DNA of 64,000 bases. It comes from Flavobacterium defluvii. Its GTDB lineage: Bacteria > Bacteroidota > Bacteroidia > Flavobacteriales > Flavobacteriaceae. The stretch is from positions 1 to 64,000 of the forward strand of contig NZ_FQWC01000002.1 in assembly GCF_900129555.1 (NCBI RefSeq). The letters run 5' to 3'. Below are positions 52,829-63,571 of this stretch, in pieces. Position 1 is the stretch's first letter; every line of letters starts with the position of its first letter. The translations under genes and the position numbers were made by a program. The notes below the pieces were generated by a model. It saw nothing but the letters and a program-made list of their open reading frames with translations. It made no database searches and was not told the origin of the DNA.

Positions 52829-55624
52829 TTATAGTTTCTCTTTCAAATAAATTCCTGTAACGGATTCTTTTATTTTTACGACATCTTCTGGTGTTCCGGC
52901 AGCTAATAAATGTCCGCCGTTTTCTCCACCTTCGGGACCTAAATCTATAATCCAGTCGGCACATTTTATTAAATCCAAATTATGTTCGATAACAATTATA
53001 GAATGTCCTTTTTCGATTAAAGCATCAAAAGAAGCCAATAGTTTTTTAATATCGTGAAAATGTAATCCCGTTGTAGGTTCATCAAAAACAAATAAAGCTT
53101 TATCTTTTGTAGCCCCTTTTACTAAAAACGAAGCTAACTTAATACGCTGTGCTTCACCACCAGAAAGAGTAGAAGAAGATTGTCCTAATTGAACATAACC
53201 TAAACCAACATCTTGTAAAGGCTGTAATTTTTGAGTGATTTTTGATTGTTTATTCTTTTCAAAAAAAGCAATAGCATCATCAATAGTCATTGTAAGAACA
53301 TCGTTGATGTTTTGATTATCAAAAGTAACTTCCAGAATTTCTTTTTTAAAACGTTTTCCTCCACAGGTTTCACAAGGTAAAGAAACATCGGCCATGAATA
53401 CCATTTCGACGTTTATAGAACCTTCTCCTTTACAAGTTTCGCATCTGCCTCCATCAACATTAAAAGAGAAATGTTTTGCCTGATAACCTCTTATTTTAGA
53501 TAATTTTTCTTTTGCATACAAATCACGAATGTCATCATAAGCTTTTATATATGTTACCGGATTCGATCTTGAACTTCTTCCGATAGGGTTTTGATCTACA
53601 TATTCGATATGTTTTATCTGCGAAAAAGATCCCGAAAGTTCACTGAACTGCCCCGCTTTTTCTGAAGCATTTTCCAGTTTTTTCTGCATCGCCGGAAATA
53701 AAATTTTCTTAATCAAGGTACTTTTTCCACTTCCTGAAACTCCGGTTACTACTGTTAAAACATCGAGAGGAAAAGTAACATTAATATTTTTAAGATTATT
53801 TTCTCGCGCGCCAATAATATCAATATGATTTTTGAATTTTCTTCTTTTCTTAGGAACTGAAATTTCTAAATCACCATTAAGATATTTTGAAGTAAGCGAA
53901 TCAGATTTTAGAATTTCAGGATAAGTTCCCTGAGCAACTAATTGACCTCCAAAAGTTCCGGCTTCAGGACCAATATCAATAATCATATCGGCCGCTTTCA
54001 TGATATCTTCGTCATGTTCTACAACAATTACCGTATTTCCTAAATCACGAAGTGAAAGCAGTACTTTTATCAGTCGCTCAGAATCTTTTGGATGAAGTCC
54101 AATACTTGGTTCGTCGAGAATGTACATTGAACCAACTAAACTGCTTCCTAAAGAAGTAGCAAGATTGATACGCTGCGATTCTCCTCCTGAAAGCGTAGAA
54201 GAATTTCTATTTAAGGTTAAATAGTCTAAACCAACTTCGGTCAAAAATGACAAACGATTATTGATTTCGACCATTAAACGTTTTGCGATTTGCTGTTCGT
54301 AAACATTTAGTTCAAGATTTTTGAAAAAAGTAACTAAATGTCTAATTGGAAGATCAACTAAATCTGAAACTGTTTTTCCGCCAATTTTAACATACGAAGC
54401 TTCTTCGCGTAAGCGTTTTCCGCGGCAGGCGTGGCATTTTGTTTTTCCGCGGTAACGCGAAAGCATTACACGATTTTGTATTTTATAATTCTTTTCTTCA
54501 AGTTCTCTAAAGAAATCATTTAATCCCTGAAAATATTGATTTCCAGTCCAGATTAAATCTTTTTGATCTTCTGTAAGTTCAAAATAAGGTTTGTGAATTG
54601 GGAAATCGAATTTGTAAGCATGTTTTACCAATTCGTCTTTATACCAGCTCATACTGTCGCCGCGCCATGGATAAATGGCACTTTCAAAAACAGATAATGA
54701 AGTATTAGGAACTACTAAATCAGCATCGATACCAATAATATTTCCATAACCTTCGCAAACCGGACAAGCACCGTAAGGATTATTAAAGCTAAATAAATGA
54801 ACGTTTGGTTCAAGGAAAGTAATGCCGTCTAATTCGAAATTGTTTGAATATGAAAAACGTTTATTTGTACCTAATTCCTGTAAATAACAAATTCCTTTTC
54901 CTTCAAAAAATGCAGTTTGTACAGCATCTGCGAGACGATTGTAGAATTCTTCCTCTTCCTTAACGACAATACGGTCAATGATAAGGAGAATATCTTTATT
55001 GTCTAGTTGATGAATATTTTCCGGAGAAAACTCATCTAAACGTACCATTTCATTATCTACCAAAATACGGGCAAAACCCTGTTGTAAAAGTATTTTTAGT
55101 TTATCTTCCAGCTGGCGTCCTTCTTCTAAATGGATAGGAGAGAGAAGAAGCCATTTACTATCTATTTCTAGCGTTTTTACATCGGCAATAACATCAGAAA
55201 CAGTATTTTTTTTGACTTCCTGTCCTGAAATTGGTGAATAGGTTCTTCCAATTCTGGCAAACAAAAGTTTGATGTAATCGTAGATTTCAGTCGAAGTTCC
55301 AACAGTAGAACGTGCGTTTGTTGTGTTTACTTTCTGCTCAATGGCTATAGCAGGCGCAATTCCTTTAATATATTCTACTTTTGGCTTATCTAAACGACCC
55401 AAAAACTGACGTGCGTATGAAGATAAACTTTCTACATAACGGCGTTGTCCTTCGGCATATAAAGTGTCAAATGCTAAGCTTGATTTTCCTGATCCTGAAA
55501 GCCCAGTAATAACAACAAGTTTGTTTCGAGGAATGGCTACATCTACATTTTTTAAATTATGTACTTGTGCGCCTTTTATTATAATATTTTGCTTCGGGTC
55601 TAATTTAGAAAGATCAATTTGCAT
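52829..55624 (-). CDS. uvrA: Excinuclease ABC subunit A
   Basis: A 931-residue DNA-damage recognition ATPase of nucleotide excision repair, which works with UvrB and UvrC. Two ABC ATPase modules are present: Walker [17 protein letters not shown] and [13 protein letters not shown], signatures [13 protein letters not shown] and [13 protein letters not shown], Walker [12 protein letters not shown] and [11 protein letters not shown]. Zinc-binding Cys sets lie at CPVCEGYG / CHACRGKR and CETCKGEG / CETCGGKR. Length is normal for UvrA. The ATG at 55624 (MQIDLSKL) is chosen over an in-frame TTG at 55636. Confidence 0.97.
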   Translation of the reverse strand: MQIDLSKLDPKQNIIIKGAQVHNLKNVDVAIPRNKLVVITGLSGSGKSSLAFDTLYAEGQRRYVESLSSYARQFLGRLDKPKVEYIKGIAPAIAIEQKVNTTNARSTVGTSTEIYDYIKLLFARIGRTYSPISGQEVKKNTVSDVIADVKTLEIDSKWLLLSPIHLEEGRQLEDKLKILLQQGFARILVDNEMVRLDEFSPENIHQLDNKDILLIIDRIVVKEEEEFYNRLADAVQTAFFEGKGICYLQELGTNKRFSYSNNFELDGITFLEPNVHLFSFNNPYGACPVCEGYGNIIGIDADLVVPNTSLSVFESAIYPWRGDSMSWYKDELVKHAYKFDFPIHKPYFELTEDQKDLIWTGNQYFQGLNDFFRELEEKNYKIQNRVMLSRYRGKTKCHACRGKRLREEASYVKIGGKTVSDLVDLPIRHLVTFFKNLELNVYEQQIAKRLMVEINNRLSFLTEVGLDYLTLNRNSSTLSGGESQRINLATSLGSSLVGSMYILDEPSIGLHPKDSERLIKVLLSLRDLGNTVIVVEHDEDIMKAADMIIDIGPEAGTFGGQLVAQGTYPEILKSDSLTSKYLNGDLEISVPKKRRKFKNHIDIIGARENNLKNINVTFPLDVLTVVTGVSGSGKSTLIKKILFPAMQKKLENASEKAGQFSELSGSFSQIKHIEYVDQNPIGRSSRSNPVTYIKAYDDIRDLYAKEKLSKIRGYQAKHFSFNVDGGRCETCKGEGSINVEMVFMADVSLPCETCGGKRFKKEILEVTFDNQNINDVLTMTIDDAIAFFEKNKQSKITQKLQPLQDVGLGYVQLGQSSSTLSGGEAQRIKLASFLVKGATKDKALFVFDEPTTGLHFHDIKKLLASFDALIEKGHSIIVIEHNLDLIKCADWIIDLGPEGGENGGHLLAAGTPEDVVKIKESVTGIYLKEKL

Positions 55625-55642
55625 AAAAAAAGTCAATTTTTA

Positions 55643-55650
55643 CAAAAGTA
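55643..55650 (-). promoter_or_regulatory. Putative -7 promoter box of uvrA
   Basis: TACTTTTG on the minus strand matches TAnnTTTG, 18 nt before the ATG at 55624. Confidence 0.5.
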
Positions 55651-55755
55651 ATCAATTTTAAATAGAGTTCTGTTAAGGATATTGTCCCAAATCTTAACAG
55701 AATTACCATGTTTTGAGTGATGGGTTTAATTGTAAATTTTCATTACGATACGTTT

Positions 55756-55846
55756 CCTGTGGTTGAAACCACAGGCTATATTTGAATATTTTGAGGAAAT
55801 GTTATATAAATTGTATCCCAGCGGTTTCAACCGCTGGATACAATTT
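55756..55846. repeat. Two adjacent REP-like palindromes
   Basis: The first, CCTGTGGTTGAAACCACAGG (55756-55775), is a perfect palindrome. The second pairs 55808-55826 with 55829-55846 (arms AAATTGTATCC / GGATACAATTT around GCGGTTTCAACCGC), with one bulged C. Both share the GGTT-loop-AACC core, though the loop differs (GA or TC). They look like copies of a dispersed intergenic palindromic repeat. Confidence 0.7.
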
Positions 55847-55969
55847 AATAATGCAATAGATTTTCTAACAATTAAAATGACAATCTTTTATTTTACTAAA
55901 AATTTGTGGTTTCCGTATAAAATATGCTATTTTAGAACTGTTTTAGTACCCTTAAAATCCTGACCAAAC

Positions 55970-58771
55970 TTGAAAACCAAACTATTTACCTTGTTATTTT
56001 TAATGAATTTCTTGTTGTATGCGCAAGAACTTCCTCCAATTGTTAAATATTCTTCGTCTGTTTACGGAGCCGGAAATCAAAGTTGGATGATATCACAGGA
56101 CGATGAAAACTATTTATATTTTGCTAATAATGATGGACTTTTAGAATATAACGGAACGAGCTGGCAATTGTATCCAGGTCCAAACGAAACGATTATTCGG
56201 TCTGTAAAAGTTATTGGAAATAAAATCTTTACGGGTAGTTATATGAATTTTGGTTACTGGACCAGAAATGAAGATGGAAAATTAAAATATATTTCGCTGA
56301 GTGATAAAATCAAGAATAAAATTCTGGATGACGAGCAGTTTTGGAATATCTTAAAATATGACCAATGGATTCTGTTTCAATCCTTAAACCGCATTTATAT
56401 TTATGATACAAAAAGCAAAAGATTTAATATTATCGCTCCTAAAAATGGTGTCGTAAAATCATTTGCGACCAAAAATGCCATATATTTTCAAACAACAAAA
56501 GAAGGGCTTTTTGAAATTGAAAGCGGAAGAGCAAAATTAGTTTCGGATAATCCTATTTTGAAGAAATTTACGATTGCAAATGTACTAACTACCGATGAAG
56601 GTTTACTTATTCAGACACAGCTGGACGGAATTTATAAACTTGTTGGAAATTCGCTTGCAAGAGTTGTTACTGATGTAGACTCAGAATTAAAATCAAGTTT
56701 TGTTTACAGCTCACAGCGTCTTCAGGATGGAAGTTTTGCTTTGGGAACAGTTTCAAACGGCGTTTTTATTTTGTCTGATAAAGGAAAACTAAAATATCAT
56801 TTAACCCAAAGTAAAGGTCTTAGCAACAATACTGCTTTATCTCTTTTTGAAGATAAAGATCAAAATTTGTGGGTTGGTCTTGATAATGGAATTAACTGTA
56901 TCAATATTCAGTCGCCTGTACATAGTTTTACTGATGATACGGGTGTTTTGGGAACGGTTTACGCATCGGCGGTTTTTAACGGAATGTTATACATTGGAAC
57001 CAATCAGGGGTTGTTTTGTAAGCCAACGCAAAGCAATGCTGAATTTAAATTTATAAACGGGACAAAAGGTCAGGTTTGGTCTTTGTTTACGTATGATAAT
57101 ACGCTTTTTTGCGGACATGATTCGGGAACTTTTATTATAACAAATGATTCGGCGAGAAATATTTTTTCAGCTTCGGGAACCTGGAAGTTTGAACTAGTTC
57201 CGGGAAATAAAAATCAATTAATTCAGGGAAATTATTATGGACTTTCGGTTTTAGAAAAAGTAAATAATCAATGGATGTTTATAAATAAGATTAACGGCTT
57301 TGATTATTCTTCACGTTATTTCGAAATCACAAAAAACCTAGATGTTTATGTAAGTCATGAATACAAAGGAATTTTTAGATTAAAACTGGATAAATCTCTT
57401 TTAAAAACACATGGTTTTTATGCGTATAAATCTCCAGAAAAAGGAAACAGTGCCAGTTTAACGACTTTTAATAATTCAATTTATTACGCTTACAAAGGCG
57501 GAATTTTTAAATTAAATCCTAAAACCAGACAATTTGAAAAAGATACCGTTTTAAGTTCGATTTTTGAAAAAGATGAATATACATCGGGAAAATTAATTGT
57601 TGATAATTCGAATAAAATATGGCTGTTTTCTAAAAATTACATTCATTATTTTTCGGCAAGTAAATTAAGTAATCAGTTAAAACAGAATATAATTCCGATT
57701 CCGTCTTCGCTAACCAATTCAATGTTAGGTTATGAAAATATTACACAAATTTCAAAATCAACGTATTTAATTGGAACTACTGATGGTTATTATACTTTAA
57801 ATATTGATGATTTGAGTTTTAAAAACTACAGCGTTTTTATTACTGATATCGCCATAAATAAACAAAACGAAAACTTTAAAAATGTAGGTATTACAAGTGA
57901 AGGAAGTTTTCGTTATGATGAAAATAACATTACGCTCAATTACACAGTTCCAGAATACAATAAATATATAAATTCAGAATATCAATATTTATTAGAAGGT
58001 TTTCAAAACGAATGGAGCGAATGGAGTACAAAAGCAACGGCAAATTTTAAAAACCTGCCTCCGGGAAAATATACTTTTAAAGTAAGGGCAAAATATGCCA
58101 ATACCATTCTGCCAAATACAGCCGTTTATACATTTGTGGTTTTGAAACCCTGGTATCTCACAAATCTGGCATGCTTTATCTATTTACTTTTAATGATAGC
58201 ACTCGGATATTTTATTAATAAAGCTTATCGTAACTATTATCAAAAGCAAAAAGAAAAGCTTATCGAAGAAAACAATCTTCTCTTAGAAATTAAAGAACTT
58301 GAAAATGAGCAGGAATTAATGCGATTACGAAATGAGCAGCTTTCTCAGGATGTTGATAATAAAAATCGTGAACTTGCAGTCTCGACAATGAGTTTGAATA
58401 GTAAAAACGAATTATTGGCCTTTATCAAAGAAGATTTAAAGAAAACAGCCCAAAACGACAGTTCAAATATTAAATCTGTAATTAGCACCATCAATAAAAA
58501 CATTACCGAGGAAGATTCTTGGAATGTATTTAAAGAAGCTTTTGACAATGCCGATAAGGATTTCTTAAAAAGAATTAAACAAATGCATCCCGCATTAACT
58601 CCAAATGACCTGCGTTTATGTGCTTATCTTCGATTAAATCTATCTTCAAAAGAGATTGCTCCTATGTTTAATATTTCGGTTAGAAGTGTTGAGATAAAAA
58701 GGTATCGTTTGCGTAAAAAAATGGATTTGCAGCACGAAATCGGTTTAGTTGAATATATTTTGGCTGTATAG
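55970..58771 (+). CDS. One-component membrane sensor: beta-propeller, Y_Y_Y domain, LuxR-type HTH
   Basis: A 933-residue protein. The signal peptide ends LLYAQ (about residue 19). Residues 30-620 are propeller-like repeats ('NLWVGLDNGINCI' style two-component-regulator propeller units). A Y_Y_Y domain follows at about 655-720 (YLLEGFQNEWSEW, LPPGKYTFKVRAKYA), then a membrane helix at about 728-750 and a coiled coil. A C-terminal LuxR-like HTH (about 874-930) carries LTPNDLRLCAYLRL, SSKEIAPMFNISVRSVEIKRYRLRKK. It joins periplasmic sensing to DNA binding in one chain with no kinase, like SusR-type regulators. It probably controls the susC/susD genes behind it. Start TTG at 55970; an in-frame stop lies three codons upstream. 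Confidence 0.9.
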   Translation: MKTKLFTLLFLMNFLLYAQELPPIVKYSSSVYGAGNQSWMISQDDENYLYFANNDGLLEYNGTSWQLYPGPNETIIRSVKVIGNKIFTGSYMNFGYWTRNEDGKLKYISLSDKIKNKILDDEQFWNILKYDQWILFQSLNRIYIYDTKSKRFNIIAPKNGVVKSFATKNAIYFQTTKEGLFEIESGRAKLVSDNPILKKFTIANVLTTDEGLLIQTQLDGIYKLVGNSLARVVTDVDSELKSSFVYSSQRLQDGSFALGTVSNGVFILSDKGKLKYHLTQSKGLSNNTALSLFEDKDQNLWVGLDNGINCINIQSPVHSFTDDTGVLGTVYASAVFNGMLYIGTNQGLFCKPTQSNAEFKFINGTKGQVWSLFTYDNTLFCGHDSGTFIITNDSARNIFSASGTWKFELVPGNKNQLIQGNYYGLSVLEKVNNQWMFINKINGFDYSSRYFEITKNLDVYVSHEYKGIFRLKLDKSLLKTHGFYAYKSPEKGNSASLTTFNNSIYYAYKGGIFKLNPKTRQFEKDTVLSSIFEKDEYTSGKLIVDNSNKIWLFSKNYIHYFSASKLSNQLKQNIIPIPSSLTNSMLGYENITQISKSTYLIGTTDGYYTLNIDDLSFKNYSVFITDIAINKQNENFKNVGITSEGSFRYDENNITLNYTVPEYNKYINSEYQYLLEGFQNEWSEWSTKATANFKNLPPGKYTFKVRAKYANTILPNTAVYTFVVLKPWYLTNLACFIYLLLMIALGYFINKAYRNYYQKQKEKLIEENNLLLEIKELENEQELMRLRNEQLSQDVDNKNRELAVSTMSLNSKNELLAFIKEDLKKTAQNDSSNIKSVISTINKNITEEDSWNVFKEAFDNADKDFLKRIKQMHPALTPNDLRLCAYLRLNLSSKEIAPMFNISVRSVEIKRYRLRKKMDLQHEIGLVEYILAV

Positions 58772-59012
58772 TATTTGAGAAAACAGCTAAAAAAAACTAT
58801 ACATTACCACAACATTATGCTTTTCTTGTGAATTTAATGCATAAGTGTTAAAGAAATTAACATTCCGAAATTATAGTTATACAGCGGTATATTTTATGAT
58901 ATCCTAAATTAATACTAGATTTTTTTATGATGTATGTTTTTTGTTGAGGTTAATTTTATCGTTTTCATAACGGGAACAGATAAATTTAGCTTTCAATAAA
59001 AACTAACTAATT
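58772..59012 (+). promoter_or_regulatory. 241-bp leader of the susC operon
   Basis: No ORF or strong hairpin is visible. It is AT-rich and should contain the regulated promoter. The nearest -7 candidate, TAAATTTA about 25-30 nt before the susC ATG, departs from TAnnTTTG at the last base, as might be expected of a promoter that needs an activator. Confidence 0.4.
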
Positions 59013-62000
59013 ATGAAATCTAAGTTATTACTAATTGTACTATCACTGTGTACATCTTTTGCGTTTGCGCAATCTATAGATGTAAATGGTACGGTAGTAG
59101 ATGGGTCAGGATTAGCATTACCTGGCGTTAATGTAAAAGTTAAAAGTTCGTCTCAAAACACAACCACTGATTTTGACGGATCTTTTAAGTTATCTGGAGT
59201 TCCAAAAGGTTCTTCTGTTATTTTTAGTTATATAGGATACAGAACACAGGAAGTTGTGATTTCTGGAACTAAAATGACTGTAAAAATGGCCGACGACGCC
59301 AAATCTCTTGATGAAGTCGTTGTTATTGGTTACGGTACCCAAAAGAAAAGAGAAGTTACCGGAGCTGTGTCTGTAGTAGACAGCAAAACACTTGATATTT
59401 TGAAACCAGCAAGAATCGAGACGGCTTTGCAGGGAACCATCTCAGGGGTAAACGTTACGACGCAGTCAGGAGCGCCGGGAGCACCACTGGATATTCGTAT
59501 TCGTGGTATAGCCACAAATGGTGAAAACAGACCAACAGTTATTATCGATGGCTATGTTGGAGACTTAGGTATTTTAAACCCAAATGATATCGAAACTATT
59601 ACCGTTTTAAAAGATGCTCAGGCTGCAATTTATGGAACAATTGGAGCAAACGGAATCATTTTGGTAACGACTAAAATGGGTAAAAAGAATTCTAAAACAA
59701 GAGTTTCGTTTAATAGTTATGCAGGTTTTCAGGAAACTTCAAGAAAATTACCAACTCTAAACGCTACAGAATATGCACTTTTATTAAATGAAAGTTATGC
59801 TAATGGCGGAAAACCACTTCCTTATCCAAATGTTTCTGGTCTAGGTTCCGGAACAGACTGGCAGAAAGAGGTTTTTCAAAAAGCGCCAATCATTAATAAT
59901 GATTTGACAATTTCCGGAGGATCAGATAAACTTACCTATTCTATCAGTGGATCTCATTTAGATCAGGAAGGTATTGTTGGCGGAGATAAATCAGGTTTTT
60001 TAAGAAATACAGCAAGACTTGGTTTAAGTGCAGATTTAAGTGATAAATTCAAATTAAAAACGAATGTTATTTATACGTATTTCACTAGAAAAACATTAAA
60101 CGAAAACGGATTGGGTTCTGTATTGTTTAATGCACTTAACGTTCCGGCGACTTTAAAACCTTACGATGCAAATGGCGAATTTACTTTAGTGCCAAGTACA
60201 ACAGGTTTAGGAACAGAAATCATCAATCCGCTTGCACAGATTGCAAACACTTATAATGACTACAATTACAAAAAACTGAACGGAAATTTTGGTTTAGATT
60301 ATAAAATTTTCAAAGGATTCACGCTTTCAAGTTCTATTGGTTTTAATACTTCAAACAGCGAATCTAAAACTTTTGGAAAACAAATTAGCTACGGCGGGAA
60401 AGTATTTGATGTTCAAAGAAGTTCAGTTACTCAGGGAGCTGTAAATGATAATAACTATTCATTTGACCTTTTTGGAACTTACAATACTAAAATTGCAGAT
60501 TCTCATAATATTACTGGAACTCTTGGTACAACTATTTTTAAAGAATGGGGTAATGGGCTTTATGCAACAGGTTTTGATGTTCCAAATAACTCTTGGGAGT
60601 TTGCCGATATTTCTTTAACAAAAGGAGTTTCAGCTACTTTAACAAACAGTTCATATGTTTACGACCAAAGAAGATTATCTTATTTTGGAAGACTTCAGTA
60701 CGATTATAAAGGAAAGTATTTATTATCAGGAATGCTTCGTCGTGATTCTTCTACCAAATTTGGTCCAGGAAACAAAGTGGGTTACTTTCCTTCATTTACT
60801 GCAGGTTGGGTAGTTTCTGAAGAAGGTTTTTTTGGAACGCCTAAATTTATTAGTTTCTTGAAATTAAGAGGAAGTTACGGTACTTTAGGAAATGACCAAA
60901 TTCCAAATTATGGATATTTAGGACTTTTAACAGGAGAAGCAACGTATGTTTTTGATGGAAACTTAGTAAACGGAACAGCAACAGGACAAGTTCCGAATCC
61001 TGATTTAAAATGGGAAGAAGCTAGAAAATTTGACGTAGGTTTAGACTTAAAAGTTTTAAATGATAAAGTTTTCATCGTTGCCGATTATTTCATCGATACC
61101 AGAAAAGATTTATTAATACCAAACATTCCGGTTTCAGGAATCAATGGTACAGGTGCCCCGGGAGCAAGTGCACCAACTTTAAATGCGGGATCTGTTAGAA
61201 ACAAAGGTGTCGAGTTTGCGATTGATTATAAAGATAAATTCTCAGATTCATTTTCATTTAGTGTAGGTTATAATGTTACTTTCCTTAAAAATGAAGTCCT
61301 TGAAGTTAATAATCGAACAGGATTTATAGAAGGCGGTGCTTTTGGAGTAGGTCAGCCGGCTCCATCACGTATGGAAATTGGAAAACCAATGGGGTATTTC
61401 TACGGATATAAAACGGATGGAATTTTTCAAAACCAGGCAGAAGTTGATGCTCATCCATCACAACTAGCTTTAGGAGCAAATGCAGCGCCTGGAGATCTTC
61501 GCTATGTAGATGTTAATGGCGATGGCGTAATCGATACAAAAGATAAAACAAACATTGGAGATCCAATTCCGGATGCAACAATGGGTTTCAATCTTCAGTT
61601 AAACTATAAAAACTTAGATTTTGCAGTTTACACTTTTGCTTCAGTTGGTAACGATATGGTTCGCAACTACGAAAGAACACTTTCTGATGCGAATCGTTTA
61701 AATTATGTTTTAGACAGATGGACAGGCGAAGGGTCGACAAATTCAACACCAAGAGTTACAACGGGTGCAACGGCAAACAATGTTTTCTCAGAGTATTTTG
61801 TAGAAGATGCTTCGTATTTCAGAATTCAAAATGTTCAATTAGGATATTCACTTAATCCAAATATTGCTCAAAAAGCCGGAATCACAAAATTAAGACTTTA
61901 TGCAGGAGTAAATAACCTATACACATTTACAAAATACAAAGGTTTTGATCCGGGAGCTTCTAGTGGTGCACCAATTGGAGGAGGAATCGATTACGGATTC

Positions 62001-62048
62001 TACCCAATTCCAAGAACCTATTTAATGGGGCTTAACATTAATTTTTAA
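59013..62048 (+). CDS. SusC/RagA family TonB-linked outer-membrane protein
   Basis: A 1011-residue outer-membrane transporter. The signal peptide ends SFAFAQ (residue 20). A carboxypeptidase-regulatory-like domain covers about residues 23-92 (VNGTVVDGSGLALPGVNV, FDGSFKLSGVPKGSSVIFSYIGY). It is followed by the SusC linker SLDEVVVIGYGTQKKREVTGAV, the plug (IRIRGIATNG, VIIDGYVGDL, LKDAQAAIYGTIGANGIILVTTK) and a 22-strand barrel ending in YGFYPIPRTYLMGLNINF. It imports oligosaccharides with TonB energy, under the lid of the SusD lipoprotein encoded 6 bp downstream. The operon is preceded by a one-component sensor gene. Confidence 0.96.
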   Translation: MKSKLLLIVLSLCTSFAFAQSIDVNGTVVDGSGLALPGVNVKVKSSSQNTTTDFDGSFKLSGVPKGSSVIFSYIGYRTQEVVISGTKMTVKMADDAKSLDEVVVIGYGTQKKREVTGAVSVVDSKTLDILKPARIETALQGTISGVNVTTQSGAPGAPLDIRIRGIATNGENRPTVIIDGYVGDLGILNPNDIETITVLKDAQAAIYGTIGANGIILVTTKMGKKNSKTRVSFNSYAGFQETSRKLPTLNATEYALLLNESYANGGKPLPYPNVSGLGSGTDWQKEVFQKAPIINNDLTISGGSDKLTYSISGSHLDQEGIVGGDKSGFLRNTARLGLSADLSDKFKLKTNVIYTYFTRKTLNENGLGSVLFNALNVPATLKPYDANGEFTLVPSTTGLGTEIINPLAQIANTYNDYNYKKLNGNFGLDYKIFKGFTLSSSIGFNTSNSESKTFGKQISYGGKVFDVQRSSVTQGAVNDNNYSFDLFGTYNTKIADSHNITGTLGTTIFKEWGNGLYATGFDVPNNSWEFADISLTKGVSATLTNSSYVYDQRRLSYFGRLQYDYKGKYLLSGMLRRDSSTKFGPGNKVGYFPSFTAGWVVSEEGFFGTPKFISFLKLRGSYGTLGNDQIPNYGYLGLLTGEATYVFDGNLVNGTATGQVPNPDLKWEEARKFDVGLDLKVLNDKVFIVADYFIDTRKDLLIPNIPVSGINGTGAPGASAPTLNAGSVRNKGVEFAIDYKDKFSDSFSFSVGYNVTFLKNEVLEVNNRTGFIEGGAFGVGQPAPSRMEIGKPMGYFYGYKTDGIFQNQAEVDAHPSQLALGANAAPGDLRYVDVNGDGVIDTKDKTNIGDPIPDATMGFNLQLNYKNLDFAVYTFASVGNDMVRNYERTLSDANRLNYVLDRWTGEGSTNSTPRVTTGATANNVFSEYFVEDASYFRIQNVQLGYSLNPNIAQKAGITKLRLYAGVNNLYTFTKYKGFDPGASSGAPIGGGIDYGFYPIPRTYLMGLNINF

Positions 62049-62053
62049 TTTTA

Positions 62054-63559
62054 ATGAAAATGAAAAAATATTTCTTTACAACCGTTATAACTCTTGCTCT
62101 GTTTTCGACCATAAGTATTTCATGTTCGGATGAGTTTGTAGATCCTAAACCAGAATATTCTATAGATTCTGAAAACTATTTTAATTCAAAAGCCGATTAT
62201 GATCAGGCCTTAATTGCCGCTTACGATTTGCTTCAGGCATCTTACGTAAATGTTTTATTAGGCGAAATTGCTTCGGATAATACGCTATGCGGAGGAGAAA
62301 GTCCAACAGACGTTATTGGTTTCCAGCAAATCGATGATATGATCCATACACCTGTAAACAGTAACTTAAGAGATATCTGGAACTGGATGTTTGCAGGGGT
62401 TCAAAGAGCCAATTATATTCTTGAATTTAAGGATAAAACCGATTTTCCTGAAAAGACACAAATTATTGCCGAGGCACGTTTTTTAAGAGCATATTACCAG
62501 TTTGAATTAGTAAAATGGTTTGGCGGTATACCAATGAAAGGCGATGCGAGATTTAAAATTGGAGATGAAAAAACAATACCGCGTTCATCAGTTCAGGAGG
62601 TTTACGCTTCAATCGAAGCTGATTTAATTTTCGCATCTGCTAATTTAGCTCCAAATGCTTCTCAAAAAGGTCGTGCAACTAAAAGTGCTGCTCAGGCATT
62701 ATTAGGAAAAGCATATTTATATCAGGATAAATTTACACAAGCTGCGGCAGCATTTGAATCTGTAATTACTTCAGGAAAATATTCTTTAGTAACAGATTAT
62801 AATTCAATCTTTGAAATGGATGGAGAAAATGGACCAGAATCTGTTTTTGAGGTTCAGTACACAGATGTTGAAGGTGCAGGATTTGGATGTTTACAATGTA
62901 GTGAAGGTAACGTAGCTGTAGGTTTCATGGGCGTACGTAATTTTTCAGGACCGCTTTTTTCTTCTGGATACAGTTTTAATGTACCAACTCAGGAAGCTGC
63001 AGATGCTTTTGAAGTGGGAGACAGACGTAAAGATGTCGCTATTTTAGACATCGCTGCTTTTGCTGCTGCAAATGCTAATTATGATGGTGGAAAAGGAGTT
63101 AGCTACGGAAAAGGAAATGAAGATACAGGTTTCTTCAACAGAAAATATCTTCCAAGAAAAAGAAGTGCAAATGCTCAGGGAGATTTAAACTTAACAAATC
63201 CAAATAATTACAGATCAATTCGTTATGCAGATGTTCTTTTAATGGCTGCAGAAGCTTATAACAGAGGAGCAATCGATGATGGAAAAGCAAGAACGTATTT
63301 AAATCTTGTTAGACAACGTGCATTTGGAGATAATAACCATAATGTAACAGCTTCTGGAGCTGCTCTTACAGATTTTATCTGGGCAGAAAGAAGAGTAGAA
63401 CTTTTGGGAGAAGGACATCGTTTCTTTGATTTAGTTAGAACAGGAAAAGCTGTTGGAACAATTCCTGGATTTAAAGCAAATAAAAACGAATTATTCCCGC
63501 TTCCAATAGAAGAAATCCAATTCGCAAACGGAAACTGGCAGCAAAATCCTGGATATTAA
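62054..63559 (+). CDS. SusD/RagB family surface lipoprotein
   Basis: A 501-residue glycan-binding lipoprotein. Lipobox at about residue 24 (SISCSDEF). SusD family segments are NYFNSKADYDQALIAAYDLL, WNWMFAGVQRANYILE, ARFLRAYYQFELVKWFGGIPM with the TPR-like helices, SAAQALLGKAYLYQDKF, RSIRYADVLLMAAEAYNR, and the end WAERRVELLGEGHRFFDLVR...NELFPLPIEE. It captures polysaccharide at the cell surface and closes the SusC pore. It starts 6 bp after susC, with a second ATG two codons on. Confidence 0.96.
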   Translation: MKMKKYFFTTVITLALFSTISISCSDEFVDPKPEYSIDSENYFNSKADYDQALIAAYDLLQASYVNVLLGEIASDNTLCGGESPTDVIGFQQIDDMIHTPVNSNLRDIWNWMFAGVQRANYILEFKDKTDFPEKTQIIAEARFLRAYYQFELVKWFGGIPMKGDARFKIGDEKTIPRSSVQEVYASIEADLIFASANLAPNASQKGRATKSAAQALLGKAYLYQDKFTQAAAAFESVITSGKYSLVTDYNSIFEMDGENGPESVFEVQYTDVEGAGFGCLQCSEGNVAVGFMGVRNFSGPLFSSGYSFNVPTQEAADAFEVGDRRKDVAILDIAAFAAANANYDGGKGVSYGKGNEDTGFFNRKYLPRKRSANAQGDLNLTNPNNYRSIRYADVLLMAAEAYNRGAIDDGKARTYLNLVRQRAFGDNNHNVTASGAALTDFIWAERRVELLGEGHRFFDLVRTGKAVGTIPGFKANKNELFPLPIEEIQFANGNWQQNPGY

Positions 63560-63571
63560 AAAAATACTATT

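Larger units (their letters stand above)
55625..55969. other. 345-bp non-coding region between uvrA and the sensor gene
   Basis: Holds the uvrA promoter box near one end and two palindromic elements in the middle (55756-55846). No gene is supported here: the ORF through it is explained by the palindromes and has no protein-like features. Confidence 0.6.

Noticed and set aside
55763-55963. 66-residue ORF upstream of the sensor gene
   Set aside because: It runs through the two palindromes, has no protein-like pattern or promoter, and is better explained by non-coding repeats.
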